A program made the translations under genes and the position numbers. The notes under the pieces were generated by a model that was given only the letters and a program-made list of their open reading frames with translations, ran no database searches and was not told the DNA's origin. A stretch of 64,000 nucleotides of DNA, from positions 1,054,001 through 1,118,000 of the forward strand of contig JAJFZO010000113.1 in NCBI GenBank assembly GCA_021397835.1. The letters are read 5' to 3'. Shown piece after piece: positions 37,001 through 49,169 of this stretch; position 1 is the first letter of the stretch; every line of letters begins with the position of its first letter. The stretch comes from Moringa oleifera. Taxonomy: Eukaryota > Streptophyta > Magnoliopsida > Brassicales > Moringaceae.

Positions 37001-37665
37001 CTGATGTCTGGAAGAACTGGCAGGGAGAGTCTGAGCCTTGTAAAAAGCTCCTTGAGTTACTATTAAGACTTATCTCTCTGGTTGATATACAGGTTAGTAG
37101 TTATTTGTAAATTGACCTTACAGTTCTAGAGGTTTGCTTTTTCTTCTGTTTTTCTTTTCAATTTTCAGTGAAAGACTATTGCTACTATTTCTCTGGTTCA
37201 GTTTCCATGTGGAAAGTCGGTCTATGATGTTGCATACCACATTAAATAGAGATGAAATAAAATGTTCTAAAAAAAGGAAAAGCAAAAATATGTACTTAAG
37301 AATGAATTCAGGAAGGCATGACTTAAAACTATTTTGCCAGATTTGATCATGCTCATATGTAACAGTCCATTTACTTTCTTGTCCAGGTATTACCAAACTT
37401 GATGAAGTTGTTGGCTCAGTTGATTGTCCAATTACCAAAAGAAGGGCAGAATATGGTTCTTAATGAGTTATATTCACAAGTTGCTGAGTCTGATGATGTT
37501 ACTCGCAAACCCACTTTAGTTTCCTGGCTGCAGTCATTATCTTACCTTTGTTCTCAAGATATAGATGACGGTGCCATTTCCAAAGTCAGGGGAGGTCAAA
37601 AGAACTTTGCTTCTGCAGTGACTGCAGATTCTTTAAGCTTGAATAGATTAAATGCACGACTCTAA
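34074..37665 (+). CDS. Conserved plant protein of unknown function (At1g73970-like)
   Basis: Five exons, 34074-35730, 36383-36542, 36610-36757, 36847-37092 and 37387-37665, join by GT..AG introns with continuous frame (2490 nt, 829 aa). The protein starts MARQANALFLEEWLR and is almost wholly alpha-helical by composition, with many Leu-rich amphipathic segments of the ARM/HEAT kind. I see no catalytic motif, signal peptide or clear membrane anchor. The best match I recall is the single-copy plant family of Arabidopsis At1g73970, sometimes labelled 'obscurin-like', of unknown role. The exon 2-3 junction restores SNKYMGHPNGKVARASHSLF and exon 4 continues GYPGITPFEGMASGVATLVR. Exon 1 alone supplies two thirds of the protein. 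Intron 1 is enlarged by a solo LTR. A reading of ARM-type scaffold is inference only. Confidence 0.85.
35862..36341. mobile_element. Solo LTR with perfect 5-bp target-site duplication
   Basis: The 480-bp segment starts TGTTGGG and ends ACTCAACA, giving the 5'-TG..CA-3' ends and short inverted repeat TGTTG/CAACA of an LTR. It is flanked on both sides by GTCTT (35857-35861 and 36342-36346), a perfect 5-bp target duplication. It contains 'tttatagtggttcaccctca', a block seen in dicot LTRs of the copia/TRIM kind, and near its end a run of loose 'agataa(a/g)tata' repeats. There are no internal genes, so the rest was lost by LTR-LTR recombination. It sits in intron 1 of the host gene, about 40 bases before the splice acceptor. 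Confidence 0.88.
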
Positions 37666-40004
37666 GACATTGAGGTGTGTTTTTTTCTTTTTGATAATTT
37701 TCATCCTCCAGTTGAGTTATTTTTGTCCTTCATAATATTCTCCAGTTGGTTCTATCATTGAATAAGAAGTCCTATGATGACTATGAGATTATGTTGAATA
37801 GACACATTTCATGTGATGTTTAGTGTCATCTTTGTAATGCAGTAGTTAAGATATTCACTTGTAATTTTTACTTATTTTGTTGGCAAGACCTTTCCTGAGC
37901 AAGTAAAATGATAAAATTTGAGGTGTGCATGATTATTGATTGGATTTCCAAGGAATTATCCTGGTTAAAGAAAGAGCAAATAGATAAATGAGAAAAATAA
38001 ATTCAGTTTTGAATCTTTCAGAGCTTGAAATTTATGATGATGGAAAAGTCTTGCAAACATAATAACTATATGGAAAGCATAGACTATGATTTAGAAGAAA
38101 AAGACCCCAAATCTTTGATTGTTCTCCCTATCTGTCACATTCTATTATGGCTGTTGATGAACAATGAATTAAGAGCAGAAAATCGCTTTAAGAAAATTTC
38201 TGGGTTGAAGTATTTTGATTGAATTTGTAAGCAATTTCTAGACACTCTCTGTTTCTCAACTAAATAGTTTGTTTTGTTTGGTTTTTAATCAATTTCATGA
38301 AACGCTATATCTCACTCCTCGATATTTTGTTTTGTTTCCAGAGTCAGCTTTCCTACCCAATTATTGGAATTTATCTGTTTTAAAAGCATCACCTCTAGAT
38401 GGAGTTTTGGCTTTATCCAAGTTCTCTGTGGTATAGCCTCTAGTGTTTTCATTTCCATGGCTATTCAGCCTGGTGGCCATTACCTAGTCTTCCACAAGGG
38501 AGTCCAGGGTTTGAACTGTGCAGGATCACCTTGCTTAAAATCATGGGGTTATCCCAATTGACCAAGCATAAACAATTGAAAAAAAACTAAGCAAAATAGG
38601 TTGATGTTGTAAGGAGCCTTATCTCGTCATCAAGTGCATGGGCCAGGCATCATCATCAGCTTCTAGTTTTAACTGAGGTCTTTAATGCCATGTCAGTTGA
38701 TTTTACTATGTCCAATGGGTTGCCAGTTCTTTTGACCTTTGCTATTGTTGACACTTTTAGTTTATTTACGTTACATTCAGGCTGTTAGTGTTTTGGATAA
38801 GCTTCTACGTTATGATACATTATGATAGACTTATAACCAAGGAGGCAATGGTATATTTTTTGTTCTATTGACTAAATTTTTCCTCTATCACTGCTTGTCC
38901 TTAATCCATGTTGCTCTGTCTTCCCATACAGGATTGTAACATGTCATTGAGTTTTCATTATATTTCTTTTGGTTTTACCCTCAGCTCATCCCTTTCGCTG
39001 CTTACGTGTTGTCACATATAAAGCTTATGATTTCTAGATTAAAAATCTTTGTTCTATGTTCAACATTATTGGTTCATACTTTCTCTATTTGTTTAAAAAA
39101 ATATGTGGTTCATACATCATGGGTTCCCCCATTTCTGAAGCCATGCTTCTGAAAAGAGGCTAAACATCAGTGGTTTATTCTTTTCATATTATTGAAATTT
39201 GCAATCACTTGGCACTGTGCCAATACACGTGGGAATTTCACAAACAGGTCTCAATTACAATAATAAGACTTGTTTTGGGTTGGAGTGCAGTAGTGTCATG
39301 CACCACTCATACCTCTAATCTGTGCTTAGGAAAGTCTCTTTCTTGGTGTTCTGATTTATCATCAAAGCATGGTACTCCTAGAATGTTCGTCATCGTTATT
39401 GAGTTCTTCTAATCAATTCAGGTGTCTGTCATCAGATACCAGGATTGAAGTGTGCTGTAGTTTATGGCTGTGGAGTTTATTTGGAGTCATATTAACTATC
39501 CTCTTCGCTTTTGAGGAGGCAAAGATTCATGGGTTTCATCATAATATGGAAAATTGAGATTGGACTATGATGATTAAATGGTATAGGTTTGCGTAAAAGG
39601 ACTAATGTATTCTTGAACTTAGAGATGAGATTATGTTACAGTTGCGCTAGTTCATTTCAGGTTCCTATAAGTTTCTCTTTCCAAATGAAATTCAGGTTCT
39701 CTCAATTCCTCAGATTATGTTCTGCTTTTGCTTGCTTTGTGAGGTCTCTTTAAGTTGGCTGGCGATTGATTATAGATGACAAAAAGAAAGCTTTAGCTTC
39801 TCAAATCCTCTAGGGTCCTTCTGGCAAACCCAAATTGGTGGAAAAAGTACAATGTATTTATTTATTGATCGACCGATTTTACATGGTGACCATTGGAAAA
39901 AGGCCAATTCCAATCCACACAATGAATGTTTATAACAATAGCACCTAATCCAACAACACACCTAACCAAATGAGACAGAAGATACACCATTACAGTTTTA
40001 TATC
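37666..40004. other. Spacer, no gene recognised
   Basis: Holds the 3' flanks of the plus-strand gene and of the minus-strand glutaredoxin-like gene. The stretch 38450-38570 ('ttccacaagggagtccaggg' then 'tttgaactgtgcagg') looks like a degraded short interspersed repeat with a tRNA-like box B, but no family could be named. Short open frames here show no motif. Confidence 0.4.
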
Positions 40005-41195
40005 TCAGCAGCAACTGGGACATATAATCAAGCCATTCTCGTTGCATTCCGAGCATGTACATGACAACCCATCATCGGCAATGACCTTATGGCTGCCGCT
40101 GCAATTGTAACAGAGCACAAACCGGACGCCTGCACAGCTCTCACAAGGGCCACTGGACCGATCAACCTGTGCTCCTTCGAATAGGACTCTGAGCTTGCCT
40201 TGCTCGTGCAACCCCAGAACCTCCTGAGCTCCACCGATATACCTTCCCATAATGAAAAGCCTTGGAGGAACTGCCTTTCCACCCATTGTCCTCCATAACT
40301 CTTCCTTGTACTCCTTGTGCATCGACACGTCTCTCTCATAAAAGAGTACCCGAAAACTCTCTAACAAAAACCTTATGCTGTTGCAATCTTCGAAGGTTTT
40401 TCTTATCCCTCTTAGTGTTGTTGAGTAGAGGATTACTGATCCATCACCACCTGGAGGGCACATTTCTTCGAACGCTAACAGAGGATTCAAGTGTTCATGT
40501 TCATCGTCGTCGTCACCAAGACGACGAGTTTTATACGGGGATTCTTGCTCGAGATATTCTTCGAGATTCTGTTCCTCCAGTTTCGCTTCTCTCTCGGCTT
40601 CTTCTTCTCTGCTACTCTCAATAGTTTCCTGCTCTATTCCTGCTCTTTTCTCTGCTTCAGTCACGCTGATGGCTACTTTTACTGCTTGTTCAAAGGCGGC
40701 AAGTAGATTTGGATCAAAAAGGCTGCTAGAGTTCAAGTCCGGTCGCCTGAAAGATGATACGTCGATCTCTGATAAAGGGTTCGATCTGCAATTACCCACA
40801 TCGGATTTCATCAAATTCTTCGCATTTTCGTTGCAAGAGATCGAGCCTTTTGTCTTCAGCAGCGGACCGATATTCTCCTTGTTGTCACTGTAATCATCCA
40901 AACAGATTGCTTTCTCTTCTTCTTCTCCTTCAGCTTCAAGATCTCTCATAAGCTCCGTCACATCGATTACCTCGGGTTGTTGAAGTGTTACACAATTGTG
41001 CTGGTTCTCTGCTTCTTGCACTGGCTCTTTGTAAATCAACTGGGGTTGTGGTTGTGGTGCGGGATTCGTTCGCTTTGCATAAAAATCGACAAACCCATCT
41101 GCTGCAAAAACCTGAAGAACTCGATCTTGCTTGAGGTAACCGATGGGTTGGATCGATTTCAGCGTCTTGAGTAACCTACCTTTCATTGATTTCAT
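40005..41195 (-). CDS. Glutaredoxin-like protein with C-terminal zinc-binding CxxC repeats
   Basis: Single exon, 396 aa. Residues 1-30 (MKSMKGRLLKTLKSIQPIGY..) match the start of the Arabidopsis At3g57070/At2g41330 group. Residues 80-235 are acidic and disordered, with a Glu-rich coiled coil at about 180-215. The glutaredoxin fold spans about 253-340: VILYSTTLRGIRKTFEDC, then VLFYERDVSMHKEY, VPPRLFIMGRYIGG (cis-Pro loop) and the QEVLGLHEQGKL helix. The C terminus holds four CxxC pairs (Cys351/354, 362/365, 381/384, 392/395) that probably bind two zinc ions. The redox CxxC of classical glutaredoxins is replaced by RKTF, as usual in this family, so dithiol oxidoreductase activity is unlikely. 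The start at 41195 gives the conserved basic N terminus. The coding strand shows no defects. Confidence 0.9.
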   Translation of the reverse strand: MKSMKGRLLKTLKSIQPIGYLKQDRVLQVFAADGFVDFYAKRTNPAPQPQPQLIYKEPVQEAENQHNCVTLQQPEVIDVTELMRDLEAEGEEEEKAICLDDYSDNKENIGPLLKTKGSISCNENAKNLMKSDVGNCRSNPLSEIDVSSFRRPDLNSSSLFDPNLLAAFEQAVKVAISVTEAEKRAGIEQETIESSREEEAEREAKLEEQNLEEYLEQESPYKTRRLGDDDDEHEHLNPLLAFEEMCPPGGDGSVILYSTTLRGIRKTFEDCNSIRFLLESFRVLFYERDVSMHKEYKEELWRTMGGKAVPPRLFIMGRYIGGAQEVLGLHEQGKLRVLFEGAQVDRSSGPCESCAGVRFVLCYNCSGSHKVIADDGLSCTCSECNENGLIICPSCC

Positions 41196-41446
41196 ATTTT
41201 TCCAGAGATTCTACTTCTCAGAATTGGGAGCTTAAGCTCTACAACAGATCAAAAGGCCAGAGCAAATCGTAAATCTAATATGTTTTTGTCCGTTTTGCAG
41301 GCAGAGAAAGAGAGGGGGAGAGAGGTTTCAACGGCTAGAAAGACGAGCTTGTCATGTTCAAAATCCGAAGGTCAAAAAGGGTGCAAGGAAGACTTCCAGT
41401 GAATCATAGCATACCAAAAGACACTAGCCAACCATAGAATTACAGT

Positions 41447-41489
41447 CACGTGGGTCCAGTTGAAACTGGTAATTCTAGGAAGACACGTG
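41447..41489. promoter_or_regulatory. Two G-box (CACGTG) motifs upstream of the glutaredoxin-like gene
   Basis: CACGTG occurs at 41447-41452 ('tcacgtgggt') and again at 41484-41489 ('gacacgtgga'), 37 bases apart and 250-295 bases upstream of the ATG at 41195. Paired ACGTG cores of this kind are bound by bZIP and bHLH factors, and ABA-responsive genes often carry two. Regulation by either is inference. Confidence 0.4.
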
Positions 41490-41499
41490 GAAGATGAGA

Positions 41500-44083
41500 A
41501 GAGATAGTGAGATGGTGAGATGCAGTGAAATCATATTAGGTGATCACTTCCTTACATAGGGGAAAGAACCCAGCAACGGTCATATTTTCAATAGTGGGGC
41601 CAACTTGCTGAGCACATGTTATGCATGATCCTTTCACAAAGTTTCCCCTCCTTTCTTTATATATTTCTTTTCTGTTTTCACCTTTTTTATCTAACCTTTT
41701 TTAATGTTATTTTACCCTTATAAAATAAAATGTTCATGTTAAAAATAAAAAAGTAAAGGATCCTTAACTATATTTTATGTGTTAAATAAAATTTTGATGT
41801 TTTTAAAAAATGATGAATCCAATGGTAATCTAATAATTTAGATTAAATTAAATTTTATTTAAAATTTTAAAATTTGAGATATTCAAATTATAGACTTTGT
41901 ACAATAAATTTTAATTTTAAAATTTTAAAAAATAGTTAAACTACTATTAAAATAATTTTAAAATTTTCTAATTGCTAAAAATAATTTTTAAAAACTTGTA
42001 TTAAAATTTTAATATTAACAAAAAATAGAGTGTGAATATATAGATACTAAAGTTTTTTTTATTTATAAATTTTAGATTTAAATAGTCATACTTTTTAAAT
42101 TTTAAAATAAAGTACTAAATAAATCCTATGATTCGGGTCAAATTATCAAATGAGCATTTGATTGGTTCAATTGAAATTATAGAAATTGTTTATTTGATAC
42201 TTTATTCTACAATTTATGCTTTTTGGGACATTTAAATATAGTAGCATGGGTAGTGATTTCACAAGCTAGAGCCCACAGTATGGACATCATATGAATTTTA
42301 CAAAGTTTGGTAATATGCTTTGTCCAATTCATGTATGGTACTGATATAATAAAGTTTATTATATTAAAAAATTTTGAAATTACTATGATTTGAATTTATT
42401 CTATTATTTTTGTGTCAACAAAAATCAGACAACAAGATGACCAATTTCAATACTTTTCCCTTAAAAAAATAAAAAAAAAAAGAAGGATATCGCAAGATAT
42501 TGTATCTTTTCTTTTTGTTTCTCCTTTATAGCATTTTTTTTTTTTTGGACTTATGTTAAAGAGAAAGTTGGAATTTAATAATATTTAAAAATTTATGTGA
42601 AAAATCGAACTAATTTAAAAGCACATTTCTAAAATTCAACCAAATAAAATTTAAGAGTTTAAATTAAAAAAACACACAAAAAAAAAGATTTCTTTTCGTA
42701 ATTTACTCATCTATATTCTGTTAGTGGAGGAGTTGAAAGTTACTAAGGCTTTGTATTTGATTAGTTACATTTTTCAAGACTTGAGCACTCTTAAGTTAAA
42801 GGTGCAAGATAAAGGAATAATTACTTATATGATATGATGCATCAAATTAATTTTTTTAAAAAATAAAAAAAATTATTTTTTTGAAAAATAATACAAATTA
42901 ATTTTAATGAAAAGAAGTTTATATTTAAGAAAAGTTGCTTAAATCTACGAAAAAAAAATCTGCTCAACTGTTTTTGAGTTATACATAGCTTCAATTTTAT
43001 ATTATTTAAAAATTAAATCATTGATTAATATATAAAATCTTAAGTTTTTAAATTTTGTATATATATTTTTTAATTTAAATTTGTGAAAAATTGGTAATGA
43101 CTAAAACTCATCAATACAAATAATTTTTATAATAAAATATTTTATAAACTAAACACTATAATATTTATTTTTAAAATTTTTCATAAAAATATGAAAAATC
43201 CATGTAATTAATGCTTTAAAAATTTTAAAAAAGAAACAAATCAATATCACAAAGTTGAATAAAAAATGTACACTCATCCATTTGCCAGGGTTGACATTGA
43301 TTTTAACTTCACCCTGCTGCCGCGTCTCAATTTTGAAAAATCGGTTTGCCCCGCCATTTGATTCGGGTCATGGGTTCTTTCAATTTATTTTTCTTTAAAA
43401 TATCCCATGCCACGAACATTATTTTAATTAATTATCTATCTCTAAGGATCAATTTATTAATTAATCATAATATATTCAAGTTATATTGGTTTTGTAATTA
43501 TTATGATTTTTTAATTTATTAGTCAGAAAGTCACATCATTTTAATTATCTGTCTTATGAATACCTGTAATTTTGTAATCAAGTGCAGTTTTTCAAATATA
43601 TCTGATCGTTGTGATCTATAATTATAATATATTTCTATTAATTACTATAAAATATTCAATAGAATCATTTCTTTCATAATTGTCTTTTCTATATTATAAA
43701 ACCCCACCATTTATGTTATTTATTTAATTAAAATTAAAGTTTTATATAGTTTTCAGAGGTTTTATTATTAAAACTCCCAATTTTTGTTTGATTTTCTTTC
43801 ATCAATAAAGAGAATTTTCTTGGATTTTCACAAAATTTACAAGCTGCAATTTGCACAAATTGTACAATGAAAACACTGTCAGATGTGCTGCATCTTTCTT
43901 CATCTGATTAATTTACTAACATTTTTTTATGAACTACAGAGAAACAATATCAGAAAGTACAGTGTCCTTTAGGTTTGGAACCAAAAGGGCAAAGTACTCA
44001 ACTTTTTCTCTCTATCCAAACAGATGTAAACTTCAGGCACTGACACTTTGTGTTCCACAACCTACTAAGCTGTATCCATAATA
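41500..44083. other. AT-rich spacer
   Basis: Mostly A/T with short homopolymer runs. No open frame of note, no transposon protein and no RNA gene recognised. Confidence 0.5.
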
Positions 44084-44199
44084 TCAAAGAAAACCCAAAA
44101 CCCAAGAAACAAGTTGTCCTACTTTGAACAGCGACATAACACACTTTTTGTTTTCTGGATCATTGTCACAAATCACTATGCTCTGTCCATATGATGAAT

Positions 44200-44718
44200 T
44201 CATACGAGAAAGATGATAGGTGGCAAACAGAGTGTGAAGGATGCTCTCTCCGTTGGCCCTGGAGCTACCTTCGGAGGTGGAATCGGCGAACTCCGACAAA
44301 CTGGGCACGTAGAATGAGTCTTCAGCCACGGATCGACGCACTTAGCGTGGAAAAAGTGATCACAGTCAGGCAGCAAACGGAGCATGTCGGCGTCATCGTA
44401 ATCTGCTAAGCATATGGAGCAGCAAGAGGGTATTGAATCACCCTTTTGAAGCTTGGCTTCGGAGAAAAGGAGCTTCGGGTAGCTGAGGAAGGTGGCTTCG
44501 TCGATGCCTACTTCAATGACGACTGAATCTGGATCATCTGTTGATATGGAGCCTTCATGGGTCGGATCTCCACGCTTGCACTTGCATGACCAAAAGTAGG
44601 AAGCAATGGCGATGACAGCCATCATTAGCACCAGAACCCCTGCAGAGATCCCAAAGCTAAGACCAGATCCTCCCAAATATTTTGAGCCATAGTGGCTTGA
44701 ATCTGCAGTGTCATTCAT
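44200..44718 (-). CDS. ATL-type RING-H2 finger E3 ubiquitin ligase
   Basis: Single exon, 172 aa from the ATG at 44718. Residues 19-43 (GLSFGISAGVLVLMMAVIAI..) form one transmembrane helix, followed by a basic/Cys stretch. The ATL 'GLD' motif is present as GIDEATFLSYPKLLFSEAK (from residue 71). The RING-H2 finger is complete: Cys100, Cys103, Cys119, His121, His124, Cys127, Cys138 and Cys141, with Pro-Trp between Cys6 and Cys7 as needed for E2 contact. Spacing and the SYPKLLFSEAK block put it nearest to ATL69-ATL72. An upstream in-frame ATG at 44826 would add 36 residues, but these include LSLSLS encoded by a (CT)n leader repeat and would spoil the short N terminus of the family, so I reject it. 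It probably ubiquitinates targets at a membrane. Confidence 0.92.
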   Translation of the reverse strand: MNDTADSSHYGSKYLGGSGLSFGISAGVLVLMMAVIAIASYFWSCKCKRGDPTHEGSISTDDPDSVVIEVGIDEATFLSYPKLLFSEAKLQKGDSIPSCCSICLADYDDADMLRLLPDCDHFFHAKCVDPWLKTHSTCPVCRSSPIPPPKVAPGPTERASFTLCLPPIIFLV

Positions 44719-44724
44719 CTTCTT

Positions 44725-44745
44725 AGAGAGAGAGAGAGAGAGGTA
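44725..44745 (-). repeat. (GA/CT)n microsatellite in the leader of the ATL gene
   Basis: A 'gagagagagagagagag' run on the plus strand (CT on the coding strand) lies just upstream of the ATG at 44718, most likely in the 5' untranslated leader. Confidence 0.6.
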
Positions 44746-45867
44746 GTCAGGGTGGTTGTTATGGCAGCGGCCTGAACCAGCCAATAAATCTGCTACTCCT
44801 TTGCAGTTAGACAGGGAAAGAGTCAACTGTTTCTGTCATTTTCTCGGGGAAAAAAATATCTCCGAGCGTCACCCCTTCTCTATATGTTATGTATAGCATT
44901 AACTAGTGCATAGGGCTATTATATTAAGAATTGAGCAAGTCGCCGCATTCAGCAATTAATGCACAAGTTAAATACTGTTTGTTGAGTCCCAATGGTGACT
45001 TGCAGTTTTTTAATCTGTCTATTGTTTTATTTTCTAATATCTGGGGAACGCCAAATCAAATTGGACCAAAAAAACTAATATGACTTAGCTTGCAATTCTT
45101 CTTGAACTTATCCAAACTATAACAGGAAGAACATGCTTTGATCTGAGTTGACTCGAGATGATCTGAACGAAGCATCATCTGAAACATAGTTAGTCGAACT
45201 CGGCTTTAGCCATACTCAAAACAACTTGGATTCGAACTTCCTCTAAGTTCATAAGTTCATTGGAGTCTATATAGTTTGTTAAGAGATACTCGGTATGAGA
45301 CTAATTAATCCAGATCACAGTAATCTTGAAGAAGCCAATAGATTAGCTTTGGTAAACTCACTTTAAGGTGATCTGAAATCACCTGCTGATATTATCCTCT
45401 AGAAAGAGTAATCTTATAATCACCTCAAATAATTAAAATAATCACTATAAGACAGTAATTTTAAAATAAATTATAAATAAAAGAACAAATTGGTTGGATT
45501 GGCCTTTTTTTTTTTCTCATAGATATCTAAAGGTTAATACTAAAACAAACTCCTCTCCCACCCTCTCATCCCTTTCTTTTATGATCAAGCAAAACCTATT
45601 TGAAATATTAAATATTATAATTTGTTTATTTAAAAAGTATTTTTGGGATTTTACTGTGAGTTTATTGTTAGTTGTTCTAACAAGATATCCATTAAAAAAT
45701 GTAAGTTAATTAATGACGTGATTAAATATCAAATTTATAAAACTCAAAAATAATAATTTATGCAAAAAAAATCAAATAATCTTCATTTTTAATTAAGAAT
45801 TATATCTATTTTACAATCACTGTAAGAAATTTTTTTATTATAAAAGTAAGTTTATTGGTAATGAAAA

Positions 45868-45869
<2 letters not shown>

Positions 45870-45907
<38 letters not shown>
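45870..45907. repeat. (AT)n microsatellite
   Basis: Nineteen uninterrupted AT dinucleotides. Confidence 0.95.
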
Positions 45908-45910
<3 letters not shown>

Positions 45911-46255
45911 AAAGTGAGAAAGAGGATAAAAGAATAGTTATAGGAAAGAAGGGTAACATGAGGTGAGGAAACTCATTTGTGTAGGGAAAGAAAAGAAATT
46001 AAAAAAAAAAAAAACAAGAGAGGACGAGGGATGATTTGGTATATATGGTTGTTTAAAATAATAATAATAATAATAAATTTAGTGAAAGTTTATGTTAAAA
46101 TTTTCTCAAAGATCAATATGAAATTTTAGGTATAGACAAATTAAATTTTTTTATAATTGATTTATTTGATTTTAATCATGTTTTTAAAGATTGTCAAATC
46201 ATTTTATATTATTTTAATTAAATTTCTTAAATATTTTTAAAATACAAAAGGTATT

Positions 46256-46760
46256 TAAGTTTTTAAGAGTATGAAAAAATCTTGAAAGAGATTTTCGTAC
46301 TTCTTTTTAACATAAAATTATTTTAAAAAATTAAAAAAATATTTAAATTTTTTGAGAACATGAAAATATTTTAAGAAGTTTTTATACCTTTTTAACATAA
46401 AAATTATTTTTAAAAAGTAAAAATTATTTTTTAAAATATGAAAAAAATTTAAATATAGAGGTTAGCAAACTTTTTAATATAAAATTACTTTCAAATATAT
46501 ATATATATATATATATAAAGTTTTTAAGTGTATGAAAAAATTTCAAAAGAGAGTTTTCGTATTTTTTTTAATGGAAAGATTTTTTTTTAAACTGTATTTT
46601 GAGTTTTTTTTTAAAGTATGAAAAATCTCCAAAGAGATATTTTGTACTTTTTAATATAAATATTATTTTAAAAAATAATATATATAATTAAAAATCTTTA
46701 AATAGAGATTTTTATATTTTTTAATTTAAATATTATTATTTTTAAAAAATTATTTTTTTG
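46256..46760. repeat. Degenerate tandem repeat, about 86-bp period, six copies
   Basis: Successive units start near 46256, 46342, 46427, 46517, 46602 and 46688. Each follows the scheme 'gtttttaa..tatgaaaaa', then 'aaagaga.tttt.gtactttttaa', then '.taaa.attattttaaaaa'. Unit 3 has gained the (AT)n run at its end. The copies are strongly diverged and no coding frame is shared. Confidence 0.6.
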
Positions 46761-49169
46761 AGATACATAAAAAACTTTCAAAATATTATAAAAATTAATT
46801 TTTCTCAAAAAGAATTTCATAAAAATTTAATTTCTAATGAAAATTGTAATGAAAAACCTTTCGTTAATAAAGAGCTCGTAAGAAAATTAGTATTAAAAAA
46901 AAATTAATCTGCAAGAATTTCTAACAGACATTCTAATGACATATTTCGCGAGAAAAGTTATTTAATTTTTAGATATTTTTAATATTTATAGATTCTCATG
47001 GAAATTAATATAAAAAAAATTTTAACACTAGTAAATATGTCATTAGAATTTTAATACATATTTTGATGGTTTGTATACTACCAAAATTTTTTTATATTAT
47101 CCACTTTTTTGCAAAAATTTAAAAATATTCAATATGTAAAAATATATTTTAATTGAAAATTCAAACATTAAGTAAAATGTTAAAAATTTCATATTATATA
47201 TTTTTTGTGAGAATTTATAAAAATTTAAAATATATTTTGATAGGTCCATGTATATCCTCAATTGTGACCCAGTATAAATCCATAAGAACTACAGCAAAAG
47301 CAACGACATTAGATACTAAATCCTCAATCATTCTTTTTGAAATATTACTGAAGTTGTAACCTTACCATCTAGGTAAACAATGAAGCACAACATCATCAAT
47401 ATTTAACACAAAATTTAATTTCATACGCAACTAGCTAAGAAAATTTAAGATGAGTGGAAAACATATATAATGAAATATAATGACAACATTGATAGAATTA
47501 ATGCGAATTTTAGCTAGTAATTTTTAATTTTCTTTGTATTTACTTTATGATTTTATATTGGTTTGTATTCACTCGGTCGAGTTACCAAGTTAGCATGTTT
47601 AAAAAGAAAAAAATTAATATTTTTAAATTTTTTCAAAAAACTAAGTGTATTATTATTTCTTAAATTTCGATTGAGTGACCTTGGGAACAAAAAAACTAGC
47701 TTGCTCTTTTATAATTTCTCACGGTTTACCTTATTTTTTATATAATTATAAAATTCATTAATACTATGTATTCTTTTATAAAATATTATCTATGTTAATT
47801 ATGTTAGTATGATTTTTTTTATATTAATATATTAAATTATGAAAATATTTTTAAATGTAAATATTAAAAAATTGTACTTTATAATTAAAATTTTAAAATT
47901 TAATTTTGTTTAAATTAAATTTTCACTCAAACTAGTTATGAAAAGTTATCGGTATTTTCATAATGAAAATGCTTAAAAAACGATTCAAATGAATTTTACG
48001 TTTTATTTTTAATTACTAACTCAAATTTGAACTATTTTGAACTTACAAGATATTTTTTAAAAATATTTTCAATATTAAAAATTTTATTTTTTTATATTGA
48101 TAGGTCAAATATTTTTTTATATTTGTGTAAAATTTTGAGTCAAAATTAGTTATATAAGATATTTAATTTAAATATTTTAAATTTAAAAATTAAACTAAAT
48201 TAAAAAATCAAATATATAATTAAATTAAATTAAAGTTCAAATTTAAATTAAAATAAATATAATTTAAAATTTTTTTATATTTAATCTAAGATTTTATTGA
48301 CGTTTATAATATGTAATACATGCTTCTTTAGCCATGCTCATTACAGCCTGTGCTAAGAGCGCCCATTGGTAGCAACTTCATTTTATGGTCACATTGAATG
48401 ATCTCTTGCCCATGAAAGACAACACCATTCGTCCTCTGGCAACCATTTTTTGTGATCGTAACTTGGAGAAACAGTGAGAAATCCTTTTGGAATTGAAGCT
48501 GAGTATATGTCCACAATATCTAGAGGGCTGGTCTTGAAAAGGTAGATCTTTCCTTTGTTTATGGTTCGGCCAACATTGCTCTTTAGTCCAAGCGAAACTT
48601 GTATTTGTTCATATAAATTATTTTTAAAAATTAATTTTTTAAAAATAAAATAACATGATTGTAATTAGAATAAATAATATTTATAAAAATAAAATTTTTA
48701 TTAATAATTTTAATCTTTAACATTATCATATCAAAATAATCGATATTGTATGTTAATTTAATTAATTTTAAAAAACAATAATTACTCTGATGTCAATTTC
48801 TCTGTATCATAATGAATTCAAAATAATGAAAAGAATAAAGATAGATTTTAATGACAATAATTTTAGAAAAATTGATGGAGCTTTCTCTGTTTAGGGTTTT
48901 TTAATAAAAAATAAAATCAAATATATATATATATAATAATAATGTAAAAATAAATAAATATAAATATAATTATTTATTTTATTAAATTGTCATAAAAAAA
49001 ATTGTGTAAAATTTAAAAGATGATTTTGATCTTACCAGTTAATATTAAAATTTAAGTTTTAATTTTTTATCGAATAATTAATTTATAAATGTGAGAATTA
49101 TTTGTTAGTTTGTTTTGAGAATTGGAAAAGTCCAAGACCATCTATAAATTGGAATGATCAAAAGGCACA

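Larger units (their letters stand above)
44830..49165. other. Long AT-rich spacer with microsatellites
   Basis: No gene recognised. Holds (AT)n at 45870-45907 and 46494-46516, (AAT)n at about 46055-46077 and the degenerate 86-bp repeat listed separately. The stretch 48320-48560 is less AT-rich than its surroundings. Its minus strand reads DIVDIYSASIPKGFLTVSPS before stops and shifts. It looks like a gene-derived relic that I cannot identify. Confidence 0.45.

Noticed and set aside
38450..38570. Possible tRNA gene or tRNA-derived SINE ('ccagggtttgaactgtgcagg')
   Set aside because: Only a degraded box B-like stretch is present. No box A at the right distance and no cloverleaf could be drawn.
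44719..44826. Longer start for the ATL gene (208 aa)
   Set aside because: The extra 36 residues include LSLSLS from a (CT)n leader repeat and do not fit the short N terminus of the ATL family.
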